DNA of 44,353 nt, from assembly GCA_018725565.1 (NCBI GenBank), contig QLUR01000022.1, positions 1 to 44,353 of the forward strand, given 5' to 3'. Position 1 is the stretch's first letter. Each line of letters starts with the position of its first letter. The DNA comes from Bacillota bacterium (lineage in GTDB: Bacteria; Bacillota; Dethiobacteria; Dethiobacterales; Dethiobacteraceae). Of this stretch, positions 1-8,260 are shown one piece after another. A model generated the notes under the pieces. It saw only the letters and a list, made by a program, of their open reading frames with translations. It was not told the DNA's origin and ran no database searches. Both the position numbers and the translations under genes were made by a program.

Positions 1-1
1 T

Positions 2-508
2 GCGCTGACCATCCGTTATGCCCGCCTGGCTCCGGGGCAGGTGGTTTGGGATATCGGCGCCGGCAGCGGCTCTCTGACGGTGGAGGCGGCCCGTTTGGTT
101 CCCGGCGGATGCGTCTTTGCCGTGGAACGCGAGGCACAGGCTGTTTTGCTGGTTCAGAGAAACTGCCAGCTTTTTGGTGTGGACAATGTCCGGGTGGTTC
201 ATGGCGAGGCCCCGGCAGTGTTGTCCGGCCTGCCGCTGCCGGACCGGGTGCTGGTGGGAGGAAGCGGCGGGAAATTGCCGGAAATTTTGGCCTGCTGCGG
301 GGAACTCCTGACCAGCGGCGGGATGATCGTGGTTAACGCGTTGACGCCGGCCACGTTATGTGCCTCCCTAAGCGGCTTAAGTCTGCCGCCGTTTGCCGCT
401 CTGGACGGCAGGCAGGTCCAGGTATCCCGCCTGGAGAAACTGGGCAGTGAATATTTTTTCCGGGCGCAAAACGCAGTGTACATTTTGTTTGCGCGCAAGG
501 AGGGGTAA
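2..508 (+). CDS. cbiT: Cobalt-precorrin-6B C15-methyltransferase (decarboxylating), CbiT, 5' partial
   Basis: SAM-dependent enzyme of the anaerobic B12 pathway that methylates C15 and decarboxylates the C12 acetate of the corrin ring. The frame is open to the left edge of the window, and the residues before the GTG at 41 (ALTIRYARLAPGQ) fit the family, so the real start lies outside. The SAM-binding motif DIGAGSGSL follows, then the acidic end of the second strand (VEREAQA). Stop at 506-508; the cbiL ribosome site AAGGAGG overlaps the 3' end. CbiE is usually adjacent or fused and would lie upstream. The family call is firm; the N-terminal length is unknown. Confidence 0.9.
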   Translation, partial: ALTIRYARLAPGQVVWDIGAGSGSLTVEAARLVPGGCVFAVEREAQAVLLVQRNCQLFGVDNVRVVHGEAPAVLSGLPLPDRVLVGGSGGKLPEILACCGELLTSGGMIVVNALTPATLCASLSGLSLPPFAALDGRQVQVSRLEKLGSEYFFRAQNAVYILFARKEG

Positions 509-512
509 GGAT

Positions 513-1229
513 ATGCTGCGGGGAACTTTTTACGGGCTTGGTGTCGGTCCGGGCGGAAACGGGCTGCTGACGGTAAGAGCAGCGGAAATATTGCGTAAAA
601 CCGGTGTTCTTTGTGTCCCGGGGCGGACGGCCGGTGCGGAGAGCCGCGCCCTGACCATAGCCCGTCCCTACCTGGCGCCTAATGTACCGGTGGTAGAACT
701 GGTTTTCCCCATGTCCAGGGACAGTGCGGTACTGGAGCAGCATTGGCTGGCAGCGGCCGGGAAGGTGGGGGAGCTGCTGGCTGCACATGAGGTGGTTTCC
801 TTTATAACCATCGGCGACCCGCTGACGTACAGCACCTGCGGTTACCTGTTGTCTTACCTGCGCCGCCTGCACCCGGACGCAAAAACGGAGATTGTTCCCG
901 GCGTTACCTCTTTCCAGGCGGCGGCGGCATTGCTGCAACTTCCTCTGGCGGAAGGTGACGAGCGGCTGGCGGTGGTGACGGCTCCGCTTTGGCAGGAAGA
1001 ACTGGCTGAACTGCTCGGACGCTTTGCCACCATTGTGATTCTGAAAGTATCGGCCGCCTTTGACCACACGCTGGACCTGCTGCGGCCGCACAGGGGCGAG
1101 TTGGACTTTTATCTGGTCAGTGCCTGCGGGAGCGGTGAGGAATTTTGCACTGCCGATCCTTTCGTGTTTTACGGACAGGCGATTGAGTATCTGTCCCTGT
1201 TAATTGTCAGAAGGAGGCGTTCCTCTTGA
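513..1229 (+). CDS. cbiL: Cobalt-factor II/precorrin-2 C20-methyltransferase CbiL
   Basis: Tetrapyrrole methylase that adds a SAM methyl group at C20 of cobalt-factor II. The 238-residue product has the usual N-terminal motif GLGVGPG (about residues 8-14), the mid-protein GDPLTYST signature, and the EIVPGVTSFQAAA motif of this superfamily. The ATG at 513 is chosen because AAGGAGGGG (497-505) lies just upstream; an open frame extends back to 393 but lacks a ribosome site. It follows cbiT by 4 nt and overlaps cbiF by 4 nt, so the genes are probably translationally coupled. Confidence 0.93.
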   Translation: MLRGTFYGLGVGPGGNGLLTVRAAEILRKTGVLCVPGRTAGAESRALTIARPYLAPNVPVVELVFPMSRDSAVLEQHWLAAAGKVGELLAAHEVVSFITIGDPLTYSTCGYLLSYLRRLHPDAKTEIVPGVTSFQAAAALLQLPLAEGDERLAVVTAPLWQEELAELLGRFATIVILKVSAAFDHTLDLLRPHRGELDFYLVSACGSGEEFCTADPFVFYGQAIEYLSLLIVRRRRSS

Positions 1230-1990
1230 CCGTTTTTTTTGTCGGTGCCGGGCCGGGGGATCCCGAGCTGCTTACCGTAAAAGCGGCCAGGCTCCTGGCA
1301 GCTGCCGGCTTTATTATGTATGCCGGTTCACTGGTTAATCCGGAAATATTAAGTGTTGCCAATCCGAAGGCGCGGCTGGTGGACAGCGCCGGCCTGGACC
1401 TGGAGCAGCAGGCGGCGATGATGGCTGCCGCGGTGCAGGAAGGACTGACTGTGGTACGGCTGCATACCGGCGACCCTTCGCTGTACGGTGCTATCCAGGA
1501 GCAGCGTGATGCGCTCTGTTCGTATGGGGTGGACAGCAGCGTGGTGCCCGGAGTATCTTCTTTCGCCGCCGCGGCAGCTGCGGTCGGCCGCGAGCTGACG
1601 CTGCCGGGAGTAAGCCAGACGGTGATTATCACCCGTCTGGCCGGCCGCACGCCCGTGCCGGAGAAAGAAAAGCTGCGTGATTTGGCTGCTCACCATGCTT
1701 CGATGTGCATCTTCCTAAGCGTTGGCATGCTTGACCGTGTGGCTGAAGAATTGCTGGCCGCCTATCCGCCGGAGACTCCGGCGGCCATAGTGGAAAAAGC
1801 AAGCTGGCCGGAACAGCGCGTAGTGGCCGGTTCACTGGCTGAACTGTCCGCTTTAGGCAAGGAGGCCGGGATAACCAGGCAGGCTGTTATCCTGGTGGGA
1901 GAGTTTTTGGGCAGCCGGGAGTACGAACGCTCTTGCCTGTACGACGCAAGCTTCACCCATGGCTTTCGGGCAGGAAAGAGCGAAGCATGA
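1226..1990 (+). CDS. cbiF: Cobalt-precorrin-4 C11-methyltransferase CbiF
   Basis: Methylates C11 of cobalt-precorrin-4. The 254-residue product matches the family length. It starts FFVGAGPGDPELLTVKAA, the SUMT-type nucleotide-binding loop, followed by TGDPSLYGAIQEQ and VPGVSSFAAAAA. The start is TTG at 1226, overlapping the cbiL stop as TTGA, with AAGGAGG at 1211-1217 at good spacing. It overlaps cbiG by 4 nt (ATGA). CobM in the aerobic pathway is homologous, but the neighbours (cbiG, cbiX) support the anaerobic enzyme. Confidence 0.94.
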   Translation: MTVFFVGAGPGDPELLTVKAARLLAAAGFIMYAGSLVNPEILSVANPKARLVDSAGLDLEQQAAMMAAAVQEGLTVVRLHTGDPSLYGAIQEQRDALCSYGVDSSVVPGVSSFAAAAAAVGRELTLPGVSQTVIITRLAGRTPVPEKEKLRDLAAHHASMCIFLSVGMLDRVAEELLAAYPPETPAAIVEKASWPEQRVVAGSLAELSALGKEAGITRQAVILVGEFLGSREYERSCLYDASFTHGFRAGKSEA

Positions 1991-3060
1991 GCGGAGCGGT
2001 CCTGGCACTTACGCCTCACGGCAGAAAACTGGCGCTGCTGATTGGCAGCCGGACCGGTTTTGCTGTCTACCTGCCAGCCAAGCTTGTTATGCCCGGAGAC
2101 TCAGTCCGGCCGTTTGACAGCCTGCGCGACTGTCTGGAGGAAGCTTTTGCCAGAGAGCGGCAACTGGTTCTGGTAATGGCTGCCGGAATTGCCGTTCGTC
2201 TTCTGGCCCCGCTGCTGGTCGGTAAACAGCGTGACCCGGCGGTGGTAGTGCTTGATGAAGGAGGCCGTCATGTCATTTCTTTGCTGTCAGGCCATTTTGG
2301 CGGAGGCAACAGACTGGCCAGACAATTGGCCTCTGCAATCGGGGCGGTGCCGGTGATTACTACTGCCACGGATACGGCCGGCCTGACGGCGGTGGATGTG
2401 CTGGCGGAGACCTTTCAGCTGCTGCCTGAGCCTTTTGTCAGGATTAAAGAATATAACTGTGCCCAGTTGCGCGGGGAGACGGTAGCTGTTTTTGCTGACG
2501 GCTGGCCGCCGTCCCTGGAGCGGGAAGAGGGCCTTTGCTTCCGGCAAAGAGATGACTATTTGTCTCTTCGGCAGCAATTTGCCTGGAGGGCGGTGATTAC
2601 GGACCTGGCCTGCTGGCCAGGCGCGGAGGGTGATCTGCACCTGCGACCGGCCAGCCTTTACGTTGGCCTTGGCTGCCGCCGCGGGATTGCTGCCGCGGAA
2701 GTGCTGGCCGCAATCAACACGGTTTTTTTAAAGTCTAATCTGGCGCCGGCCAGCCTGGCGGCGCTGGCCACGATCGAAGCGAGGCGCGATGAGCCGGGCT
2801 TGAAACAGGCAGCGAAACTTCTCGGGAAGCCGTTGATAACCTTCAGCGTCCGCGAGATACAGGCTCTGGAAGTGCCTTACCGGCATTCTCCGTTCGTTTA
2901 TCAAAACATGGGGGTGGGAGGCGTATGCGAACCTGCGGCCATCCTGGCGGCCGGCGGCCGGTTGCTGGTGGAAAAGCAGAAGCTGAACGGGGTAACGGTG
3001 GCGGCGGCGCGGGCCGCCTCTCCGTGGTGGGACTTGGCCCAGGCACGGAAAGGCAGCTGA
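1987..3060 (+). CDS. cbiG: Cobalt-precorrin-5A hydrolase CbiG
   Basis: Opens the delta-lactone of cobalt-precorrin-5A and releases acetaldehyde, the ring-contraction step specific to the anaerobic pathway. The product is 357 residues: an N-terminal domain with VVVLDEGGRHVISLLSGHFGG (about residues 87-107), a middle region, and a C-terminal CbiG/CobE-type domain with YVGLGCRRGI and FSVREIQALEVPYRHSPFV. The start is ATG 1987 overlapping the cbiF stop (ATGA). Its 3' part overlaps the next gene by up to 136 nt, depending on the cbiH start. Confidence 0.93.
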   Translation: MSGAVLALTPHGRKLALLIGSRTGFAVYLPAKLVMPGDSVRPFDSLRDCLEEAFARERQLVLVMAAGIAVRLLAPLLVGKQRDPAVVVLDEGGRHVISLLSGHFGGGNRLARQLASAIGAVPVITTATDTAGLTAVDVLAETFQLLPEPFVRIKEYNCAQLRGETVAVFADGWPPSLEREEGLCFRQRDDYLSLRQQFAWRAVITDLACWPGAEGDLHLRPASLYVGLGCRRGIAAAEVLAAINTVFLKSNLAPASLAALATIEARRDEPGLKQAAKLLGKPLITFSVREIQALEVPYRHSPFVYQNMGVGGVCEPAAILAAGGRLLVEKQKLNGVTVAAARAASPWWDLAQARKGS

Positions 3061-3728
3061 CACCGCAGGCCTGCGAGGCGTTGCGGGAGGCCGAGGTTGT
3101 GCTGGGGTATAAAACCTATCTTAACCTTGCCGCCCCAATGTTAGAAGGCAAGGAAGTAATTTCCTCAGGGATGAAGCAGGAAGTGGTCCGGGCGGAACTG
3201 GCCGTCCGTCTGGCACTGGAAGGCAAGCGTGTGGCAGTTGTTTCCGGCGGTGACCCGGGCGTTTACGGCATGGCCGGCCCTGTGCTGGAGCTGGCTCCGG
3301 CCGGCCTGGAGGTAGAGGTTATCCCGGGCATTACCGCGGCCAACGCGGCGGCGGCACTGCTTGGCGCGCCGCTGATGCACGATTTTGCCTGTATCAGTCT
3401 TTCTGACCTGCTGACCCCCTGGGAAACGATAGAGCGCCGGCTGGCAGCGGCGGCTGAGGCCGACTTTATCGTTGTCCTGTACAATCCGCGCAGCACCGGG
3501 CGGGCAGAGCACCTGGAGGCGGCGCGCCGGGCCGTTCTTTCCCGCAGGGCTTCCACAGTGACCGGGTGGGTAAAAAACTGCGGACGGGCAGACGAGCAGA
3601 GCAGGATTACTACTTTGGCGGAACTTGATACCGCTGAAGTGGACATGTTTACCACAGTCGTCGTTGGCAACAGCCAGACATTTGTGCAAAACGGCAGGAT
3701 GATTACGCCGCGGGGGTATAAAAAATGA
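2925..3728 (+). CDS. cbiH: Cobalt-precorrin-3B C17-methyltransferase CbiH
   Basis: Methylates C17 with ring contraction. The family homology begins at LSVVGLGPGTERQLTP, residue 32 of this frame; further marks are VVSGGDPGVYGMAGPVLE, EVIPGITAANAAAALLGAP, and DFIVVLYNPRSTGR. The only in-frame ATG is at 2925, with GGGAGG at 2916-2921. Using it adds about 30 glycine/arginine-rich residues and gives a 136-nt overlap with cbiG. GTG at 3024 or 3027 would cut into the first strand, so the start is uncertain although the function is clear. It ends in an ATGA overlap with cbiJ. Confidence 0.88.
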   Translation: MRTCGHPGGRRPVAGGKAEAERGNGGGGAGRLSVVGLGPGTERQLTPQACEALREAEVVLGYKTYLNLAAPMLEGKEVISSGMKQEVVRAELAVRLALEGKRVAVVSGGDPGVYGMAGPVLELAPAGLEVEVIPGITAANAAAALLGAPLMHDFACISLSDLLTPWETIERRLAAAAEADFIVVLYNPRSTGRAEHLEAARRAVLSRRASTVTGWVKNCGRADEQSRITTLAELDTAEVDMFTTVVVGNSQTFVQNGRMITPRGYKK

Positions 3729-4489
3729 TCCTGTTGCTGGCAGGGACAAAGGATGCCCGCCTGCTTGTGCCTATACTGCGTGACGCTTTCCCGGACGAAA
3801 AGTTTTTGGCTACGGCAGTCAGCGAATACGGCGCGGAGCTGTTGCGTGGCGGCGAAGGGTGCGAGGTCCTGCAAGGCAAGTTGGATGCCGGTGCCTTATC
3901 CGCTCTAATCAGGGAACGAGGAGTCCGGGTACTGGTTGATGCCACTCATCCTTTTGCCGAGCTGGCTTCATCCGCGGCCAGGCTCGCGGCACAGGAGGCA
4001 AAAATTCCCTGCATTCGCTACGAGCGTCCGCACACTGCCCTGCAAGAAGGCGAAAACATTATTCCGGCGCCGGATTTCAAGACTGCGGCTCTGCTGGCTG
4101 CCAGCTTCAGCGGGACAATCTTTTTGACGATCGGCACCAGGCACCTCGCTGAATTTCTGGCAGCGCTTCCCCAAAAACGAAGAGTGGCGGCCCGGGTACT
4201 GCCGGAAACGGAAAGTATCCGGACCTGCCGCGAGCTGGGCCTTACCCCTGCGGAAATTATTGCTATCCAGGGGCCGTTGTCCGTGGAGTTAAATGCGGCA
4301 TTGTTTACCGCTTATCAGGCCGGCGTGGTGGTATCCAAGGAAAGCGGCGAAACCGGCGGGACCGGGGAAAAGGTGCAGGCCGCCAGGATTTTGCAGATTC
4401 CGGTCGTCCTGGTTTCCCGTCCGCAGAAAGCGGATGGACTGAGCTGTGCTTTGCAGCTGGTTAGTGAACTGCGCAAAATTATCTGCTGA
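3725..4489 (+). CDS. cbiJ: Cobalt-precorrin-6A reductase CbiJ
   Basis: NADH-dependent reduction of cobalt-precorrin-6A. The 254 residues fit CbiJ/CobK: MILLLAGTKDARLL at the N terminus, LVDATHPFAELASSAA, CIRYERP, FLTIGTRHLAEF, and VVSKESGETGGTGEK near the C terminus, which is the usual family ending motif. The start ATG overlaps the cbiH stop, and cbiX follows after 15 nt. The motifs are classical, so confidence is high. Confidence 0.94.
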   Translation: MILLLAGTKDARLLVPILRDAFPDEKFLATAVSEYGAELLRGGEGCEVLQGKLDAGALSALIRERGVRVLVDATHPFAELASSAARLAAQEAKIPCIRYERPHTALQEGENIIPAPDFKTAALLAASFSGTIFLTIGTRHLAEFLAALPQKRRVAARVLPETESIRTCRELGLTPAEIIAIQGPLSVELNAALFTAYQAGVVVSKESGETGGTGEKVQAARILQIPVVLVSRPQKADGLSCALQLVSELRKIIC

Positions 4490-4504
4490 ACGGGAGGTGA
4501 GATT

Positions 4505-4879
4505 GTGTGTAAAGAAGCAGTTTTATTGGTCGGACACGGCAGTCGCTTGCAGGAGGCCAACGATTCGCTTGGCAGGCTCGTCAGCCTAGTCACCGGGAAG
4601 CGGCCGGGGACGAAAGTAACTTATGCTTTTATGCAGTTTGCTTCCCCGTCCCTTCCCGCGGCACTGGATGAATTGGCCGGCGCCGGCGTAGAGCAGGTTA
4701 CGGTAGTACCGATTTTTCTTTATGCCGGCGTGCATATCCGGGAAGACCTGCCGCAAATTTTGGCGGAAGCGGCGGAAAAGCTCCCGGACCTGCGGATGAT
4801 TCTGGCCCCGGTGCTGGGGATTGACGAACGGATGGCCGAAATTGTCTGGGAACGTGTTGATGCGGCACCTAATTTTTGA
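4505..4879 (+). CDS. cbiX: Sirohydrochlorin cobaltochelatase, short CbiX
   Basis: Inserts Co2+ into sirohydrochlorin at the entry to the anaerobic B12 branch. At 124 residues it is the short, single-domain (homodimeric) type. The two metal-ligand histidines are visible: H11 in LLVGHGSR and H77 in YAGVHIREDLP. GTG start at 4505 with GGGAGGTGA at 4492-4500. No dedicated siroheme ferrochelatase is seen in the window. Some short CbiX/SirB proteins also insert iron, so this protein could serve the heme branch encoded at 26-36 kb; that is inference. Confidence 0.92.
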   Translation: MCKEAVLLVGHGSRLQEANDSLGRLVSLVTGKRPGTKVTYAFMQFASPSLPAALDELAGAGVEQVTVVPIFLYAGVHIREDLPQILAEAAEKLPDLRMILAPVLGIDERMAEIVWERVDAAPNF

Positions 4880-4890
4880 GGAGAGATAAT

Positions 4891-5511
4891 GTGCAATATC
4901 TGAGAGACCCGCAAAAAATTGAAGAGCTGAGCATGGCTGTCATCAGGGAGCGGTTAAAAGACCATGACTTTGCGGCCGCGGAGTGGGCGGTAGTCAGACG
5001 GGTAGTCCATACCACCGGCGATGTAGCCTTTGCCGGCCTGCTGCAATTTTCTCCCAGGGCCGCGGAGCAGGGTGCGCAAGTGCTGGCAGGAGCGAAACAA
5101 GTCTGGTGTGATGTGGAAATGGTTAAAGCCGGCATTAAGCGGCGGGCGCCGTTTTTGCTTAACTGTCGTATCCATCAGCCGGAGGTGGCGGAGCAGGCCC
5201 GCCTCGCCGGCACAACGCGTGCTGCGGCGGCGATGTCGGCAGCGGTTGCCGAACAGCCGGAGGGAGGCATCTTTGTGATCGGTAATGCGCCAACGGCGCT
5301 GTTTGCCCTGCTGGAAGCAGCTGCGGCGGACAAGTGCCGGCCGGCGCTGGTCGTCGGCACGCCTGTCGGCTTTGTGGGAGCGGCGGAGTCCAAGGAATGG
5401 CTAACCGGCTTTGACTTTCCCTGGATCAGCGTGCGGGGCGAAAAGGGCGGCAGTACCGTGGCGGCGGCCATCGTCAACGCCCTCCTTTCCCTGGCCTTAA
5501 CTGCTCAGTAG
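4891..5511 (+). CDS. cbiC: Cobalt-precorrin-8 methylmutase CbiC
   Basis: Moves the methyl group from C11 to C12, giving cobyrinate. The 206-residue product shows the CbiC motifs RVVHTTGDVAFAGLLQF, VWCDVEMVKAGI, GGIFVIGNAPTALF and VGTPVGFVGAAESKEWL. The start GTG 4891 is preferred over the TTG at 4876 because GAGGAGAG (4878-4885) is correctly spaced for it. The catalytic His of the family is in VHTTGD. It follows cbiX by 11 nt. Confidence 0.94.
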   Translation: MQYLRDPQKIEELSMAVIRERLKDHDFAAAEWAVVRRVVHTTGDVAFAGLLQFSPRAAEQGAQVLAGAKQVWCDVEMVKAGIKRRAPFLLNCRIHQPEVAEQARLAGTTRAAAAMSAAVAEQPEGGIFVIGNAPTALFALLEAAAADKCRPALVVGTPVGFVGAAESKEWLTGFDFPWISVRGEKGGSTVAAAIVNALLSLALTAQ

Positions 5512-5537
5512 TTTCACTAAAGGAGAGGTTTCTAAAG

Positions 5538-6110
5538 ATGGCGGAGGGGAAAATTATTTTTATCACCGGAGGCGCACGCAGCGGCAAAAGTACACTGGCG
5601 GAAAAACTGGCTGAAAACAGAGGCGGCCCGGTGGCTTATATCGCCACTGCCGGTGTTTTAGACGCGGAAATGGCCGAGAGAGTAAAGCAGCACCGCGAGC
5701 GGCGACCCGCCGCTTGGCTGACCATTGAGGAGACGCTTTCCTTGTCCTGCGCCCTGGGAAAAGTGCCGGAGTCGGTCAGGGTAGTCATTGTGGACTGCCT
5801 GACCCTGTGGCTGACCAACCGCCTGCTGCAGGGCTGGGAGCCAAATGCCGGCGCCTGTGCCGGGGCAGAGGCAGATCAGGAGAAAACAATTTTAGCGGAG
5901 CTTGACGCCTTTTTGCGGCTGCTGCCGGCCAGGCCTTTTCAGACAGTGCTTGTCAGCAATGAGGTAGGTTGCGGTATTGTGCCGGAATCGGGGCTGGTAC
6001 GCACCTTTCGTGATTTGGCCGGGCGGGCCAATCAACTGGCGGCGGCCCGTGCCGACGCCGTGTACTTGACTGTTGCCGGACTGCCGCTTTTACTGAAAGG
6101 AAGCGCCTGA
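5538..6110 (+). CDS. cobU: Adenosylcobinamide kinase / adenosylcobinamide-phosphate guanylyltransferase CobU
   Basis: Bifunctional enzyme that phosphorylates adenosylcobinamide and then transfers GMP in nucleotide-loop assembly. The P-loop GGARSGKS is at residues 11-18. The typical EMAERVKQHRERRPAAWLTIEE stretch holds the His that carries GMP, and VIVDCLTLWLTN and SNEVGCGIVP follow. At 190 residues it is of normal length. AAAGGAGAGG precedes ATG 5538. It links corrin-ring synthesis to the late steps; CobS and CobT are not in the window. Confidence 0.94.
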   Translation: MAEGKIIFITGGARSGKSTLAEKLAENRGGPVAYIATAGVLDAEMAERVKQHRERRPAAWLTIEETLSLSCALGKVPESVRVVIVDCLTLWLTNRLLQGWEPNAGACAGAEADQEKTILAELDAFLRLLPARPFQTVLVSNEVGCGIVPESGLVRTFRDLAGRANQLAAARADAVYLTVAGLPLLLKGSA

Positions 6111-6111
6111 A

Positions 6112-7071
6112 TTGTACATTGCCTTGGCCTTTCTGCTGGACCAGCTTATCGGCGACCCGCGTCATCTGCCGCATCCGGTCGTCTTAACCGGCCGCCTGAT
6201 TGACTGGCTGGATAAACGGCTCAATGACCCGGGCAAGCCGGCGGGTGTACTGTTGCTGCGCGGCGGCCTGCTGGTGCTGTTGGTGCTGCCGGTGGTATAC
6301 GCGGCAGCGCTGCTGCTGTTGCAATTCTTCTCGCTTCTTCCTTCTGTGCTGGCCGGTCTCCTGACAGTTATCCTGCTGAAGAGCGCCTTGGCCGCTCGCG
6401 GCCTGGCAGACGCGGCACTGGCAGTGCTCCGGCCGCTTGAGGCGGGCAACTTGGCTGACGCCAGGCTGGCCTTGTCCGGGATTGTGGGACGGGATACGGC
6501 GGAACTAAGCAAGACCGAGGTGGCCCGGGCCGCGGTGGAAACTGTGGCGGAAAACACGGTGGACGGCGTGACGGCGCCACTCTTTTACGCCCTGTTGGGC
6601 GGGTTGCCTCTGGCTCTCCTGTATAAGGCGGTTAATACGATGGATTCCATGCTGGGCTATAAAAACGAGCGATATTTGCATTTTGGCACCGCGGCAGCCA
6701 GGCTTGACGACCTGGCCAACTGGCTGCCGGCCAGGCTTTCTATACCTGTCATGCTGCTGTCGGCCGCACTGTTGCGCCTTGATACGGCAAGTGCCTGGAA
6801 AGCGGTAAGGCTTGACGGCCGCAAGCACCAGAGCCCAAACAGCGGGCTGCCGGAGGCGCTCTTTGCCGGAGCGTTAGGGATTACACTGGGAGGGGAAAGC
6901 CGCTATGGCGGCCGCCTTGTGCAGCGGCCGCCGCTCTGGTCGGCCGGCCGCGCCGCGGAACCGGCCGACATCCGGAGCGCAGTACGGCTGATGCGCCTGA
7001 CCTCACTGCTTTTCCTGCTTGCCGGACTGCTGGTTCAAGTACTGTTGCAGCGAGGCGGAAAACTGTTATAA
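6112..7071 (+). CDS. cbiB: Adenosylcobinamide-phosphate synthase CbiB
   Basis: Membrane enzyme that joins aminopropanol phosphate (made by CobD) to adenosylcobyric acid. The 319 residues start with the family motif LALAFLLDQLIGDPRHLPHPV and carry SGIVGRDTAELSKTEVARAAVETVAENTVDG, the most conserved block, and later YKNERYLHFGTAAARLDDLANWLPARL. Several hydrophobic segments (about 50-90, 165-185, 200-225, 300-316) agree with an integral membrane protein. TTG start at 6112, one base after the cobU stop, with GAAAGGAAG upstream. Confidence 0.93.
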   Translation: MYIALAFLLDQLIGDPRHLPHPVVLTGRLIDWLDKRLNDPGKPAGVLLLRGGLLVLLVLPVVYAAALLLLQFFSLLPSVLAGLLTVILLKSALAARGLADAALAVLRPLEAGNLADARLALSGIVGRDTAELSKTEVARAAVETVAENTVDGVTAPLFYALLGGLPLALLYKAVNTMDSMLGYKNERYLHFGTAAARLDDLANWLPARLSIPVMLLSAALLRLDTASAWKAVRLDGRKHQSPNSGLPEALFAGALGITLGGESRYGGRLVQRPPLWSAGRAAEPADIRSAVRLMRLTSLLFLLAGLLVQVLLQRGGKLL

Positions 7072-7099
7072 TAAATAGAAGGCAAATAAGGAGCTTTTA

Positions 7100-8197
7100 A
7101 TGGCCGATAAAAATTATCCTGAGGCTGAATCTCCGACCCATGGCGGCGATATCATCTCAGCCGCATGTTTTGCGGGGTTGGCACCGGACATGATTCTGGA
7201 CTTCAGCTCCAGCATCAATCCGCTTGGCCCGCCCCCTGGTTTGTATGATTTTTTAGAGCAGAACCTGCCGGCCATAACACGCTATCCCGACCCGCTGGCC
7301 CGGCGGCTTTGTGCTGCCATTAAGGCTCACTACCGGCCTGATGCCGATTTTGTCCCTGGAAACGGCGCCGCGGAGCTTATTTTTTTGCTCCTGCGCGCTC
7401 TTAGTCCGCGCACGGTGCTGCTTCCCGCCCCCACCTTTTCCCTTTATGAGCGGGCGGCACAGTCAGCCGGCAGCCGGCTTATTTTTCACCAGCTGACGGC
7501 AGAGAGCCGATTTCGCCTGGAACACAGCCGCTTTTGCACCGCTGTCCGGGAGTGGCGACCGGAACTTGTATTTCTTTGCCATCCCAATAACCCGACCGGT
7601 GAATTGCTGGAAAGAGAGCAGCTGCTGGCAATCGCCAAGGAAGTAAATGCAGTCGGCGGCCTGCTTGTGGTTGATGAAGCGTTTTTGGAGTTTCGGGAGG
7701 ATTACCGCCGGCGCACCTTGCTTGCGGCGGCCAGCCCTGACAATGTGGTGGTGCTGTGCTCACTGACTAAAATGTTTGCCATTCCCGGGCTGCGCTTGGG
7801 ATTCATGGCGGGCCCGCCGCAAGTCATCAATGCAGTCCGCGCGGTGCGCGACCCGTGGAGCGTTAATGCTCTTGCCCAGTTGGCAGGTGAGTTCGTTCTG
7901 GCGCAGGAAGGTTTTGTGGAGAAAAGCGCTGCGGCTGTGTCAGTTTTGGGCAAGGCACTTTTTGAATCGCTTTCCTGTTTGCCGTGGTTGACGGTTTATC
8001 AGCCGACAGTTAATTATCTGTTTTTGGAAAGCAGCGCCGCAGCGTCACAAGAACTGCAACGCAAACTGTTATCGTCAGGCATCCTGATCAGGGACTGCAG
8101 CAATTTCCGCGGGCTGGATTCAAGACACCTGCGCGTCGCAGTGCGGACGGCGGCGGAAAACGCCCGCCTGGCAGAGGCTCTTGCTTTATTATCATAG
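7100..8197 (+). CDS. cobD: L-threonine-O-3-phosphate decarboxylase CobD
   Basis: PLP enzyme that makes (R)-1-amino-2-propanol O-2-phosphate for CbiB. A class I/II aminotransferase fold is evident: THGGD near the N terminus, FSSSINPLGPP, VPGNGAAELI, CHPNNPTGELL, VVDEAFLEF, and the PLP lysine K224 in SLTKMFAIPGLRLGF. The 365 residues match the family. The ATG at 7100 has AAGGAGC upstream. Histidinol-phosphate aminotransferase is the near relative, but the cbiB neighbour settles the call. Last gene of the cobalamin operon. Confidence 0.93.
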   Translation: MADKNYPEAESPTHGGDIISAACFAGLAPDMILDFSSSINPLGPPPGLYDFLEQNLPAITRYPDPLARRLCAAIKAHYRPDADFVPGNGAAELIFLLLRALSPRTVLLPAPTFSLYERAAQSAGSRLIFHQLTAESRFRLEHSRFCTAVREWRPELVFLCHPNNPTGELLEREQLLAIAKEVNAVGGLLVVDEAFLEFREDYRRRTLLAAASPDNVVVLCSLTKMFAIPGLRLGFMAGPPQVINAVRAVRDPWSVNALAQLAGEFVLAQEGFVEKSAAAVSVLGKALFESLSCLPWLTVYQPTVNYLFLESSAAASQELQRKLLSSGILIRDCSNFRGLDSRHLRVAVRTAAENARLAEALALLS

Positions 8198-8260
8198 AAA
8201 AATTCGCAGGTTAATAGCGTGTAATAAAAACGTCGGGGAAAACACAAGGAGGGGGGGCAA

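Noticed and set aside
4876-4891. TTG 4876 as the cbiC start
   Set aside because: It overlaps the ribosome site GAGGAGAG, which is properly spaced only for GTG 4891.
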